This document shows positions 35,012-45,161 of a stretch of DNA of 64,000 bases, piece after piece. Under the pieces are notes generated by a model. It searched no databases and had not been told where the DNA came from. It saw nothing but the letters and a program-made list of their open reading frames with translations. Source of the DNA: Emergomyces orientalis (lineage: Eukaryota; Ascomycota; Eurotiomycetes; Onygenales; Ajellomycetaceae); NCBI GenBank assembly GCA_002110485.1, contig MOWL01000023.1, forward strand, positions 1,628,870 to 1,692,869, written 5' to 3'. The stretch's first letter is position 1, and each line of letters starts with the position of its first letter. The translations under genes were made by a program, and so were the position numbers.

Positions 35012-36805
35012 TTACCGTTTGCTTGTGAAACTACCTGGAAATTGGTGCGGCGTTGATCGTCGCTTCGTAGGATATACATTTCGAGCGCCTATTGCGTTTG
35101 TGACTCGATTGGGCACCCCGCTCTGCCATTGGGGTCCTTCCCTAGGGGCACTCATTCCAAGCCCGGCGGTCCAAGGTGAATGATTTCCGGGAGCAGCCTG
35201 TCCCAATCCCTGCTGCGGGCTCGCGGTGGTGTCCAAATGTGACCTCATGACAACGTCCTGGTACGAGTGTGCGGCTGTTGCACCCAGAGTCTGAGGATCC
35301 AGTGGCTGAGAGTTATTGCTGTACGCATTATCATTACAAGTGTGGCTAGCAGGTGAGCTGCCGTTGACCTGGTCGAGTGGGGTGGTAAGACCATTACCGC
35401 CGTAACGTTTTACTAGCATCTGCGCTGCAGAAAGGCGATTATCGGGTTCAATTTCGGCCATATCTTTGATTGATAGCAAGGAGGGAGTTCTTGCGGCATC
35501 CACAGCGGCACGGACCCAATCCTCCTTTGAGCTTAGCGGCTTGCTCCTATATCCATCCGCATTCATCGCGTACGCCACGGTGACGAAGAGAGCCCATATG
35601 TCTACCTTGGATGTTTGCAGGATGTCTGTCCCCATTAGCAATTCCGGGGCTTTAAACATGGGTGAGCCGACATCTGATTTAGCGACATCAATGGCATTAC
35701 ATAAGCCAAAGTCTGTGAGCTGGTATCTAAAGCAACCGCTATGTATTGTCGTGTAAAGGATGTTGGCTGGTTTAACATCGCGATGGATAATACCGCTGAA
35801 GGTAAGATAATCTAGTGCCTGGAGCATCTGATCGAGAAGCTCGCTAGCACGAGGGATGTTTCCGTCGAAGACGCCTTGACCGATAAGACCATCCACGCTT
35901 CCTTCTTTCAGGGCCGTGAATATCTGCAGTTCGTTCGGTAAAGCATGAAAGTGTATATATTCCACAATGTGGGGCTGCTGATATCAGCTAAAAGAGATGA
36001 ATTAGTGGAGAGCGAAAGATCAACTGACATGAGAACTCTTAGAAAGCGCCAAAATCTCTCGCTCCAGTCGATCTGTATCCCTTGGCATAAAGCCGCCTTG
36101 GGGCTGCGAAATGCATTTGACAGCCAAAAGTCTTCCCGAATCCATATTAACAACCTTAGAAACCACACCAAAACTTCCCTCGGCAAGGGCAGACAATATT
36201 TTATATCTTATTCTCGGCTCCTGATTGATAGGCCATTGGTTTGGGGTGGGGGCCTCCGAGGGTACCGTTGTAGGTACGTTGTCCACTGTTCGAGCCTGTA
36301 AGGGGCTTTCCACTCGATTCCTGACCTCCTCTTTCCCGTTGAAATCAGTCCGATGCCATACCAAAAGGAATTGAACTTGGTCGCATCCGATACCGCCCAT
36401 GCCGAACATGCAGTTGATATCTTCATCTACAACGACCTTACGGGGGCGTCCAGGCTTAAACTGATTGGCATCAGGACCAAAAACCTGGGTCGTTTGGGAT
36501 TTTGACTCATCGTAAAGCATCACTACATCAGACTCCGGGTGAACTTCAAATGAGCATTGAATTCGGGAAATGTTCGGTCCATCCACGGTGATATCGCCAT
36601 TGCGCCCGAGAGTTGCCAAAGTATATCGCGCACCTGAGCCAATGTGGAAGCCAATATTTAGTACAACGTGTTTATTATGTACTTTGTCTATATAGCATGA
36701 AAGAAAATGACAGTTGGCTGGATTGTCGATGACAGCCTGGGCATCTCTGTTCAAAGGTAAGAGCGAAAATAAAGCTTGAGGATGAGGAGACGGGCGGGGT
36801 GACAT
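35012..36805 (-). CDS. FHA domain-serine/threonine protein kinase
   Basis: Predicted 579 aa in two exons, 36805-36029 and 35974-35012, with a 54 bp intron; the join gives LSKSSHPHIVEYI. Residues about 45-140 form an FHA-like domain (LGRNGDITV, then NISRIQCSF), where the His of the usual S-x-x-H motif is Gln. The kinase domain follows: Gly loop LAEGSFGVVSKV, ATP-binding Lys in LLAVKCI, alphaC Glu in LEREIL, catalytic IIHRDVKPANILY, DFG in LTDFGLCNA, and APELLMG. All core catalytic residues are present. The ~130-residue C-terminus is disordered, Ser/Gln/Pro-rich and ends in basic residues. FHA plus kinase recalls Rad53/Cds1/Dun1 checkpoint kinases, but there is only one atypical FHA and I would not name it as one of them. 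An in-frame ATG at 36904 would add 33 residues; I prefer 36805 because the extra segment is unlike the rest. Confidence 0.85.
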
Positions 36806-37460
36806 AGCTTGTCTGTTAATGGCAAAATTCGGGAGGAAGCGTTTTTGATAGGAAAAGCAGGGGACTGCCAGAGGACAAAGATTAAAAGAAACACAACGAT
36901 ACACAATAGCCTCCTTTTATACCGGGTCAAGGAGATTATTGCGAGCGCTCAGGCCTTTCGATCAGATCCATGTTTATTTGCTATTCATTGATGACAGCCT
37001 TGTGTGTTGTGAGAAGGCTGAGATTCGCATGCAGCAAGATACATGGTATTGGGCACTCTTGCAGCAGCACAAGTGTAGCAGCAATTCATCCCTAGACAAA
37101 CGGGGCGCAAATGCGGCTTCATACTTTGGATAACCAGTAATATACGTATATGTTATTTTTTTTTCAAGGCGGTTCCGAGATTGAGGTCGTTGCCGATGTA
37201 TGAAGGGTGATGAAGGGTAAGAAGTATTTCGCAGCGTGGTCGAGATTAAAAGAAGTCCGACCTTGGCGCGGCGCGGACCAACAAACCACAACGCCCTCCC
37301 TCCCTCAACTTTTCGAACTTCTTCATATCTCGAGAATAATTATCCTGATAACCTTACTGACGCTTCGCACTGACTCCTCGTAACTTCCTCTACTCACTAC
37401 ATTCTTTCGATCAGTGTATGATGCAACCGAAATCGAACTGAATTTTCTGCAACTGTCGTA
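36806..37460. promoter_or_regulatory. Divergent promoter between FHA kinase and W-rich protein gene
   Basis: A 655 bp spacer separates two divergent starts. The region next to the plus-strand gene (37290-37460) is rich in CTC/TTC blocks, as fungal promoters often are. A bidirectional promoter is plausible from the geometry. Confidence 0.4.
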
Positions 37461-38987
37461 GTGGTTTTTGCGGCCATGGACCTCAGGTTTACCAGCGTTT
37501 TACCGCAAGTCATCGACACCCTTCAAATGTTACAAGACAACCCAGAGCTTCTTGCCAGGGAGCGACCGCAGTTCAACGACCCTCCACCGCCTTACGCGTC
37601 GGGTGAGACGACACAGCCTCCCAGCCCTCCCCGTCCTCTCTCTGAAGCTGATAGACGATGGCAGAGGAAGCGGCGCAAGGAAGAACGGTATAATTCAATG
37701 CCAGGCTGCCAGTTTACTTACCAGCGGAGGTTAGAAGAGACGCGCCTAATAGAGCAAAACACGAGATGGTTTGCGAGACGAAAAAAAACATTGCCTTTTA
37801 ATATGGAGCTCAAATACACCACAAATGCGGAGAACAATGTCAAAAGCAGATGGATAGAGCAAGGGATATGGAATGAGGACTGGCAACCGCAGGCGTGGGG
37901 AGCACGCTGGAAACATGAAGAGTCCCCTGAGCCAGAGTTTGAACCAGCGCCTGAGATCGACACTCAGCTCACACTTTCTTCGGGACCTAGGTTGGACCCA
38001 CCGAAGTCACAACCAAAAATTGTTAGTGAGGAGCGTAGGGCTGCCCATGAACGTGAAACTATGGCCTCGCGCCCTTTCTATCAGTTTCTTTTCCAGATAT
38101 CCAAAGAGCGCGAATGGCTTGAAGACGAAAAGGACCGCACGCACATTGACATCGATGCTATGGCCTACGAAAACGTCAAGAATCACTGGCTCAAGCAAAA
38201 GATCTGGAATCCGAAGTGGAGCCATATGCCCGGAATGACCTGGATTCACGAAGACCCCGACGACGACGATGACGATGATGCTGATAATCCTACAACTGGT
38301 GAATCTTTACCTAGCAATGCTGTACAAAATAACCAACGGCCTGCTCGTCGCCTTGATCACCGGTACCGCTCTGATACTTTCGGTTATATCGTTGAAACCA
38401 CCACCTCTCCCGAACCAACAGGAGAGGGCAGACCCTCATTAGCTCCCAGAACAATAGCGGACTCCAACAGAGAAAGGCCCATAGCTGCAAATGAATCTAT
38501 GACATCCCATACCGTATCCAAGAACCCTGACAACACAGAGATGCCTCAAGAGCTTGCTAGCGGCGCTCTTCGGGCAAATGATACTTCAAAAATTAGAAAA
38601 CCAGCCAAACGGAACCCTCCAACACGTCAACTGAGGAACACACTCCGTGCTATGTCCGGGCCAGCTAATGCACCTCAGAGTACAGTGGCTAATGCGACAG
38701 GAAGTCCACCCGCGGAGGGTGATGCAGAACCATGTCATGCCGCCTCAGCATCGCGCCAACTAAATCTAGATATAGACACCAGAGAACATCAACAAAATCT
38801 ACGTCGAAGTTCCAGAATCAGTGCACGAAATGGAACAAATGAATTTTCAATGTCTGACAACGCTTCTGTTGGCACCAGCAAAACACCCCAGTTGCGATCA
38901 AACAGGGCGAATCGGCAGACGAACCCGGAATCGTCCGCAAATTTACGCAAACCACAGGGGGTTTTGAAGAATCGCTCCAGGCGATAA
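37461..38987 (+). CDS. Uncharacterised protein with duplicated Trp-rich domain
   Basis: Single-exon frame of 508 aa; an internal start at 37476 is also possible. I do not recognise a named family. A PPPPYASGE motif lies near residue 40. Two copies of a roughly 70-residue module follow, at about residues 85-155 and 205-270. Each has a QF-x2-Q-x3-E helix and then the core VK-x2-W-x2-Q-x-IW-x3-W, ending in W-x-HE/HED. The second copy runs into a poly-Asp stretch (DDDDDDD). From about residue 280 the protein is disordered, rich in Ser, Asn, Arg and Pro, and ends in a basic tail (LKNRSRR). There is no signal peptide or membrane segment. Basic patches and the acidic run suggest a nuclear protein. 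Duplicated structured modules in an otherwise disordered protein argue that it is a real, functional gene. Confidence 0.75.
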   Translation: MVFAAMDLRFTSVLPQVIDTLQMLQDNPELLARERPQFNDPPPPYASGETTQPPSPPRPLSEADRRWQRKRRKEERYNSMPGCQFTYQRRLEETRLIEQNTRWFARRKKTLPFNMELKYTTNAENNVKSRWIEQGIWNEDWQPQAWGARWKHEESPEPEFEPAPEIDTQLTLSSGPRLDPPKSQPKIVSEERRAAHERETMASRPFYQFLFQISKEREWLEDEKDRTHIDIDAMAYENVKNHWLKQKIWNPKWSHMPGMTWIHEDPDDDDDDDADNPTTGESLPSNAVQNNQRPARRLDHRYRSDTFGYIVETTTSPEPTGEGRPSLAPRTIADSNRERPIAANESMTSHTVSKNPDNTEMPQELASGALRANDTSKIRKPAKRNPPTRQLRNTLRAMSGPANAPQSTVANATGSPPAEGDAEPCHAASASRQLNLDIDTREHQQNLRRSSRISARNGTNEFSMSDNASVGTSKTPQLRSNRANRQTNPESSANLRKPQGVLKNRSRR

Positions 38988-39551
38988 TTGCGCTGGGTAA
39001 TCTAAAGGCCAAATGCAGCCAGAAACTTGCTGGGAAGGCAAAATGACGGTCAATATATTCCCCAGCTGAATTTGATTGAATTGCTTGAGAACTAACATAT
39101 CATAAACAACTCTGGTTAGATGGGACACTTGCTGCCATCAATTCGGAGTCTGATTTCAGTTTCTCGGAAACTTCTCTCGGAAACTTTATTGACTATACAC
39201 TCAGGTGGTCATATATTAATTCCTAGCTATTCGATTAAATTCAACTCGTGAGTGGTGTTTACCCCCATTCCGTTTCCCAAGCCTGTTTCTGGTTGTGTCT
39301 GACCATTGTGGTGCATTCTTGATTGTACAGACGATTTCAATATTGAAGCATTTATACCTTTTTTTTTTTGGTTGAAGTGGGATTAGATGAAATTGGATAC
39401 TGGGTGATGCACATAAGATACAATTTATGAGATCAAGGGAACAATAAATTTGTAATTTTGAATTTATCACATCTATTCTAATACACCCATACCCTTAAAG
39501 AATCGAAGTGAATCCAAGCAGGGAAGGAAAAAAAGAATACAGAAGGCAGTC
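38988..39551. other. Convergent intergenic region
   Basis: 564 bp between two convergent stops. It is AT-rich, has a T10 run near 39361, and probably carries both 3' UTRs. No gene is seen. Confidence 0.5.
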
Positions 39552-40739
39552 TCAGAGCTTACTAGCAACCCATCTCGGCGCCCTCTTCTCCACAAACGCC
39601 TTCACCCCCTCTTTCAAATTCTCCCCCTGATTTAACCTATTCGCCCACCCTTCCATCAACAACCGACTCCCATCCTCCGCTCCCACCCCTTGCCACCCCA
39701 ACTTAACCCCTTCTCGACTCACAATCACCGCATCGGGACTATTCGCCACGATTTCCCCTGCAACTTCAACAGCCCTCTCCACCACCTTCCTCTCCCCAAC
39801 ATCCACATCATCCGTCTCCTCGCCATCCTCAACAACCTCATTAACAAGCCCCCACCTCTCCGCCTCATCAACCTGCACCACCCTCCCCGTCAACGCCATC
39901 TCCATTGCCCGCTGTTTCCCCACAGTACGCACTAGCCTCGTGAGCCCGCCCGCCAACGCTACGACGCCCCGTTTAACTTCTGGCAATGCGAATTTGGCCG
40001 CCCGCTTACTAGCGATTACGATGTCGGCGTTGATGATTATCTCGCAGCCGCCACCGTAGGCGAGGCCGTTGACGGCGCAGATTACTGGTTTTTTCCCAGC
40101 TCGGCGGGAGAGGCCGGCGAAGCCTGAGAGAGGTGGCGCTGGGCGGCCGGACGATTGCGGGGCGTTTTTGTCGTTCCATTCTAGTTGTTTTTTTTTGTTT
40201 TGTTAGGTGAAAGGTTTCGGAATATAATTATATTGTTTTATAAAGAATTTCCTTCCTTGTTTTTCTTTTCCTCTTTTCCTCTTTTCCTCTATTGTGTTTC
40301 ATTTCTGGAATCAATTTTAACGGAAGGGAGAATATGGAGCGACCAGAGGGGGAGGCATTGGCTTTGCTTATATGATGGATTTGTACCCCTGAGATTCGGG
40401 ATTACAGAGAATTTCAACAGGAAAAAATACAGCAAAGATATATATATATATATATATAAAATATAATAAAATAACGTAACATAAGAAATAGTAAAACTCA
40501 CCCTTCAAATCTGCCCCGGCACAAAACGCCCTCCCCTTCCCCGTAATGATGCCAACCCTTATTAATGGCTCGGCATCCATCCACTCCCACACCGCGTGTA
40601 GTTCCGCATGACCCTGTGAGCTTACGCAGTTGAGCGATTTGGGCCGGTTGAGGGTAACCAGCAAGATTTCCGGGGTCGGAAAGCTGAGAAGAGAGTGTTG
40701 GGTGGGTGGTGGGGGTTTTGCGAACGTTGGGAGAGTCAT
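39552..40739 (-). CDS. Peroxisomal enoyl-CoA hydratase/isomerase family protein
   Basis: Predicted 288 aa crotonase-fold enzyme in two exons, 40739-40502 and 40180-39552, split by a 321 bp intron just after GADLKG. Crotonase hallmarks are visible: TLNRPKSLN near the N-terminus, GRAFCAGADLKG (first oxyanion-hole segment), VNGLAYGGGCEIIINADIVIA (CoA and oxyanion loop), then FALPEVKRGVVALAGG and the helix with LTGRVVQVDEAERWGLVNEV. The protein ends in Ser-Lys-Leu, a canonical PTS1 signal, so peroxisomal import is expected. It probably acts in fatty-acid beta-oxidation or a related CoA pathway; exact chain-length specificity cannot be read. The intron contains a (TA)n microsatellite. Confidence 0.92.
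40438..40458. repeat. (TA)n microsatellite inside the enoyl-CoA hydratase intron
   Basis: About ten TA units within the intron at 40181-40501. They partly explain why this intron is longer than most in the window. Confidence 0.85.
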
Positions 40740-42187
40740 ATTTTTGTTAATTTCGTAAGTTTGCCAGACAATAACAATAAGTATAATAAATAAATTGCTG
40801 GTTTTTTGTTTTCGTTCTGTAGGGATAAAATATATTCTTTGTTTGCCGGGAAGTTAACCTGGGAGCGAAACAGCTATGCTACTCAGCTGTTTAAAGCCGG
40901 GTTGAGGCGGTTGATAATGACTGTTTCTTTTCTTTTTCTTTTTGGAAAAGGTCAGGTACGCGTGGCGCAATGTTTTGAGTGGAAATGGATAAATGTATTT
41001 ATGAAAACAGTGTCCCGTCTTCCCGAACTACACTCGACTCTTCGTGGTAAACATACACGTCCGCCCGCAGCGACGGGGTTGAAGCGAGCCGAGATCAGTG
41101 AGTAGAGGCCAAGATCTGGGGAAATGTGCTGGGGGAGAGCCGAGGCCCGATGGTGAAAAGCGCCAGAAAATGAAATGCTAGTCGGCTGAACCCAAGTATG
41201 AAAAATATCTGCCACATAATAATGTCATTGTTGCATCGGCTCCATCTACCGAATAATTTAAGAAGGGGTGCGTGTATAACAGATGCCAGAGTGTGTTTAA
41301 GCTGTGGCCAGGTAGAGAAATACTCTGGAAAGAAACAGACTGACTTCGTTACACACTCCAAGAACCCACGAAAAGCGAGGAATGATCTGGCGGACAGGTG
41401 AATATTTTTCATAAAAACAAAATATTACCATTGATTAGACCGTGATCAATGTGCTGGACCGGAAAATACCAAAGCAGCTTCCTCCCCCTTTTAACACAGC
41501 GAACCTGGTCAACAAAATGTTCGGGAGCGGGACTGAAAACAATGAAATATCAAACCATGGTACCATCTACATAGATACTTTTTATAAAGCGAAATCCAAA
41601 GATACATTGTTACTTCACTTAATACATACACAGACAGGCTTTTCTAACGTATCACACTAAATCCTGTATACGCGTGGATCATTTTTCCAGCCATAAAATG
41701 ATATGAAATTGGTTTTTTTTAAATTGATACTTGCGGTGAACTTGCCCTAGTGACTTGATTGAAGAAGAAAAAGTTCAAAATATTGGTAAATTTGCTGCTA
41801 CCTGGGTTTATATACCTCAAGCAAGTAGATATCTTATGTTAAATAAAAGCCCTGAAAAATAATGAAAAGGCATGCGTGTACACTTTGCAGGTGTGGATAT
41901 CAATGGCGGTCAAGTAAGCAGAAAAGGCTGAATGAGTAGTAACACGAAGACGGAATAGAAAGGGTGACTGCAAAAAAGGGAGGGGTATGAGAGAGAAAAA
42001 TTATACAAAATGAGGAGAATTGTGGAATGGAACAAGATTATGAGGGTGGAGACTGCTCAATGAGATGGAGACGTAGTAATGATGATGATGATGATAGTGG
42101 TGGTAATAATTAATAAGAATGGGTAAAGTAGTTCCCTCGACCTCTATTATTCTCCTCTTCCCCCTTTCTCTGCCCCCTTCCATTTCA
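40740..42187. other. 1.4 kb intergenic region
   Basis: No gene is recognised. It includes the hydratase promoter side, moderately AT-rich sequence, and a GATGATGATGATGAT patch at 42080-42094 close to the end of ada2. Short frames on both strands lack motifs. Confidence 0.5.
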
Positions 42188-43943
42188 TTAGGCCTTCGTT
42201 ATCCACCCGCTATGTACCATAAAGTCGTATATTCGTGAAGATTTGGCGACGTCGATCTATTCATAACCATTCAATACATGACCAGAAGTTTTAGGGATGA
42301 ATGGTGGAGGGGTGAGCGGTTGTCTTACCTTACACATCGCCCGCGCATCTTTCTTCTTCAAGCTCCCACCTTGCTTCATCGCCTCTTTGATCATATGCTC
42401 CTTGATGACAAGATACGGCTTAGGCTGCAGATGTAGAATGTTACAAAGCTCCACCTCCTCCTTCGTCAACAAGTGCAGGTCTGGCGCGATGTCATTTTCC
42501 AACTTCCACGGCACAAGCCCGTTTATTGGCGGGATGATATATTTCGTTTTCGCGGGTGTCTTAGGAGTCGACGTCCCGTTCATCTCGGTGCTAGCGAAGA
42601 TCTTATCGAAGTCGTTCATGGGTAGAGGGGCGGGCTCGGGAGCAGAGGAGGCAGAGGCTGAGGCCTGTTGTTGTTGTTGTTGTTGTTGTTTTTGTTGGGT
42701 TCCGTTGCGTTGAAGGCGGAGTGGTAATTCCGGCATTGTTAACTGGGTGGCAGCGGAAGGAGTATCAGAGATTTGTGAAGGTTTGGGTCGTGCACCTGCC
42801 ATTCTATCAAAGGCTCCCTGCGGAATTGCGCGTTGGGCTCTCTGCTGCTTTTCTTGCTCATACTTCTCTCCGCTTTTCAGATCGCCGATCCCCATCGTTC
42901 GCCATTCCTGAAGCTGGGCTATGGCGAGCTGGAGGTTATGTTCGTATTCAAGGCCCTTTGTGAATTCTTCGAAATCGTCATGGTTCATCATGCGCGCGAA
43001 AGGTTTTGCTTTGTTGAAGAGTTCCCGTTCTTCTTTTGTCCGTTTCTTGTCCTGGGCGGTGTTTTTGCGGTATTCTAATAGGTTATGTTCGAAGATTATC
43101 TTCTTGCGCTCCGTTCGAGCAGTGAGACGGGAGTTATATATGTCCTTCACGGTCATTTTTAGTTCCATTTCCGGGTCCATTTCCCCATTCATGTTCAGCC
43201 CGTTGCCCGGTTCAAATGACATATGTTGTACTGCTTCCTCAGCCTCATTTGCGAATTCTGTTTCGAATTCGAGACGGCCTGGCATATATCCCTGGACTTC
43301 ATGGCAAGCTGGTACAGAGGCGGTGGGCTTTTGTTTTGGTGTTGCGGGAGGGGCAGCCCGGGCCGCTTCCTTTCGGGCCTCGATTCGTCGCTTCTTACGC
43401 GCCTGGAACTCCTCCTTCGATATTTGCTCTTGCAAGGTTTTATCATTGGGGTCAGCGCGTTCAGGGAGAGGAAACCTAGAGCTGTTGATATACGTGTCGA
43501 TGTAATGGTCGCGTACTTCTTCCTTGGTTCGGAAACCGCCGATATGATCTGCTATATCTGCCCATGATCCCAGGCCGTAGATTTCAGCGCCTTCTAACAG
43601 TAAGAGCTCTTCATCTGCGCCCCAGTCGGGTTGGTAGATAGGAACTGAGTTTTGTTCGATGACGTAGTATGGGTGTGCTCGTGGGTCGTGATTCTTTGAG
43701 CTTTCGCCAGCGGCAAAACATGGGACGCACATATCATATTCATGACAGGCACTATGCGCACAAGCAATGCGCACCTAGTACACCCCCCAAAAAGCATCAG
43801 CATTATATCTGGATATAGCATTACGCGGAACACAAGCACCTAGTACTTACCGTCGAGGTAACATCCACTGAGCAGACATCGCAATGGTATTTTGTCCCAC
43901 CTTCAGTACCGCGCGTAGCGGTCTTCTTCCGTATGACGCCCAT
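42188..43943 (-). CDS. ada2: Ada2, adaptor subunit of SAGA-type histone acetyltransferase complexes
   Basis: Predicted 535 aa in three exons: 43943-43851, 43774-42329 and 42256-42188. Ada2 binds the Gcn5 acetyltransferase and stimulates it on nucleosomes within SAGA/ADA (family knowledge). Domains in order: a ZZ zinc finger at about residues 18-60 (YHCDVCSVDVTSTVRIAC, then HEYDMCVPCF, completed across intron 1), a SANT domain at about 78-125 (DWGADEELLLLEGAEIYGLG, GSWADIADHIGG), the ADA-specific middle (FARMMNHDDFEEFTKGLEYE) and a C-terminal SWIRM domain (LLTKEEVELCNILHLQPKPY). The last exon gives IDVAKSSRIYDFMVHSGW, the expected SWIRM end; without that splice the frame would run into unrelated residues. 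A poly-Gln stretch is encoded by pure CAA codons. The gene is divergent from sch9. Confidence 0.95.
42667..42690. repeat. Pure CAA (GTT on plus) trinucleotide repeat in ada2
   Basis: Eight consecutive CAA codons on the coding strand give the poly-Gln run between the ADA middle region and the SWIRM domain of Ada2. Confidence 0.85.
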
Positions 43944-45161
43944 TGAGTGAATCAACTTGGCATCACCGTTTTCCTGTGTGTTCGTCTGTAGTGTGAGAGC
44001 GGCGTTTGATAGGCTGGTAAGAGCAAGGCAAGTAGGAATGCGCGTAGGTACGGCTGCAATGTCACCCAGTGCGCAGGGATTTTTATAGTCGCCTGGAACG
44101 AGTATAAGAAGAATAAATAGGCCTGACGGTAGGGGTGACTTCTGCGCGGCGTCAAAAGATAAAAGAAAAGAAAATTGTGCCTGGCGGCCAGGAACTTATT
44201 GAAGTGTTGAGGACTCCAGGGCTGGGTTTCCGGGGTCGCGAATGGTCGATAAGGGCGGCTGTTTGGCTGCCGGAAATGAGTATTTTCCGATCCGCTGAGA
44301 GAGCCGCTAGCCGCTAGCCGCTAACCCCAGTCGCGTTTAAATGTCAGGTGACATCGAACTATCTTTAATTGGGTCTAGTGTAATCTAGATGACCCTAAAA
44401 ATATAATATGGCGGAACACGTGATTTTGATGTGGCTGGCGAAGTTGAACAGGTTTCGGTTGAAGAAAGGGTTGAACGTGTACACATGGGTTGAGATATCA
44501 GATACCTCAGTATACCTTATGAACAGCTAGAGGAGGTATGTACCTAGCTATGTATGGGGTTTTTCTGGCAGAAAATTTGGACATCTGGTCAGTTTCCTCC
44601 TGTCTGTCATCGTCCGCGTGTGGCTGAGTCGTTGTTTCAGGCGGTGGCCAGAACTCGGACCCGTTGATCAGCCGCTGCTGACTGTGCAACGGCTTGGCTG
44701 GGGTTCCCCCTCTGTTTTCTTGCTACGAAACAACTCGGGGTTGGGTTACCATCACCACCACCATCACGACGACGACGACGACGAACGACGCCGTCTTCCT
44801 CTCTACACCTTCTCCAGCAGCAGTCATTTTACGGGTAGCCCACATACCCCCAGAAGTACTCTGCTTCAACTTCCAGGCTTTCTCTCTCTCTTTTCTAGTC
44901 TGGCTGTCTACTTTCAGTCGTTCTCTAGACATTATTCCGTCGACGTTTCATTACCTCATTAGATCCTTAAAGTATCGCGTCCCCTCAAATCCATCTACCG
45001 TATCCTTTGGTCTCTTTTCCTGCTCAACCTTTCCCCCGCTTTTGTCCCTTACAGGTTATAGTAACGCTCTTCGCATTGATAACTGCTCACCTTACCAGTC
45101 TTTGCAATTCGCCTATTCTTCATCTTAACTCCCGTCTTGACTTCCCGAGTGCATCATCAAT
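43944..45161. promoter_or_regulatory. Divergent upstream region of ada2 and sch9
   Basis: A 1.2 kb spacer. Three tandem GCCGCTA heptamers lie at 44305-44326. From about 44750 the plus strand becomes a CT-rich leader typical of a highly regulated kinase gene. It contains a CAC/CAT run followed by a GAC run (44748-44790) and several upstream ATGs ahead of the sch9 start. Confidence 0.45.
44305..44326. repeat. GCCGCTA x3 tandem repeat
   Basis: Three head-to-tail GCCGCTA units between ada2 and sch9. Not telomeric TTAGGG. Confidence 0.7.

Noticed and set aside
34761..35183. 140-codon Gly/Arg-rich plus frame
   Set aside because: It is driven by the G8 tract and overlaps the 3' end of the FHA kinase on the other strand.
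42921..43505. 194-codon plus-strand frame
   Set aside because: It is antisense to the Ada2 coding exon, whose ZZ, SANT and SWIRM domains are certain. Its Ser/Phe/Arg composition is that of a shadow frame.
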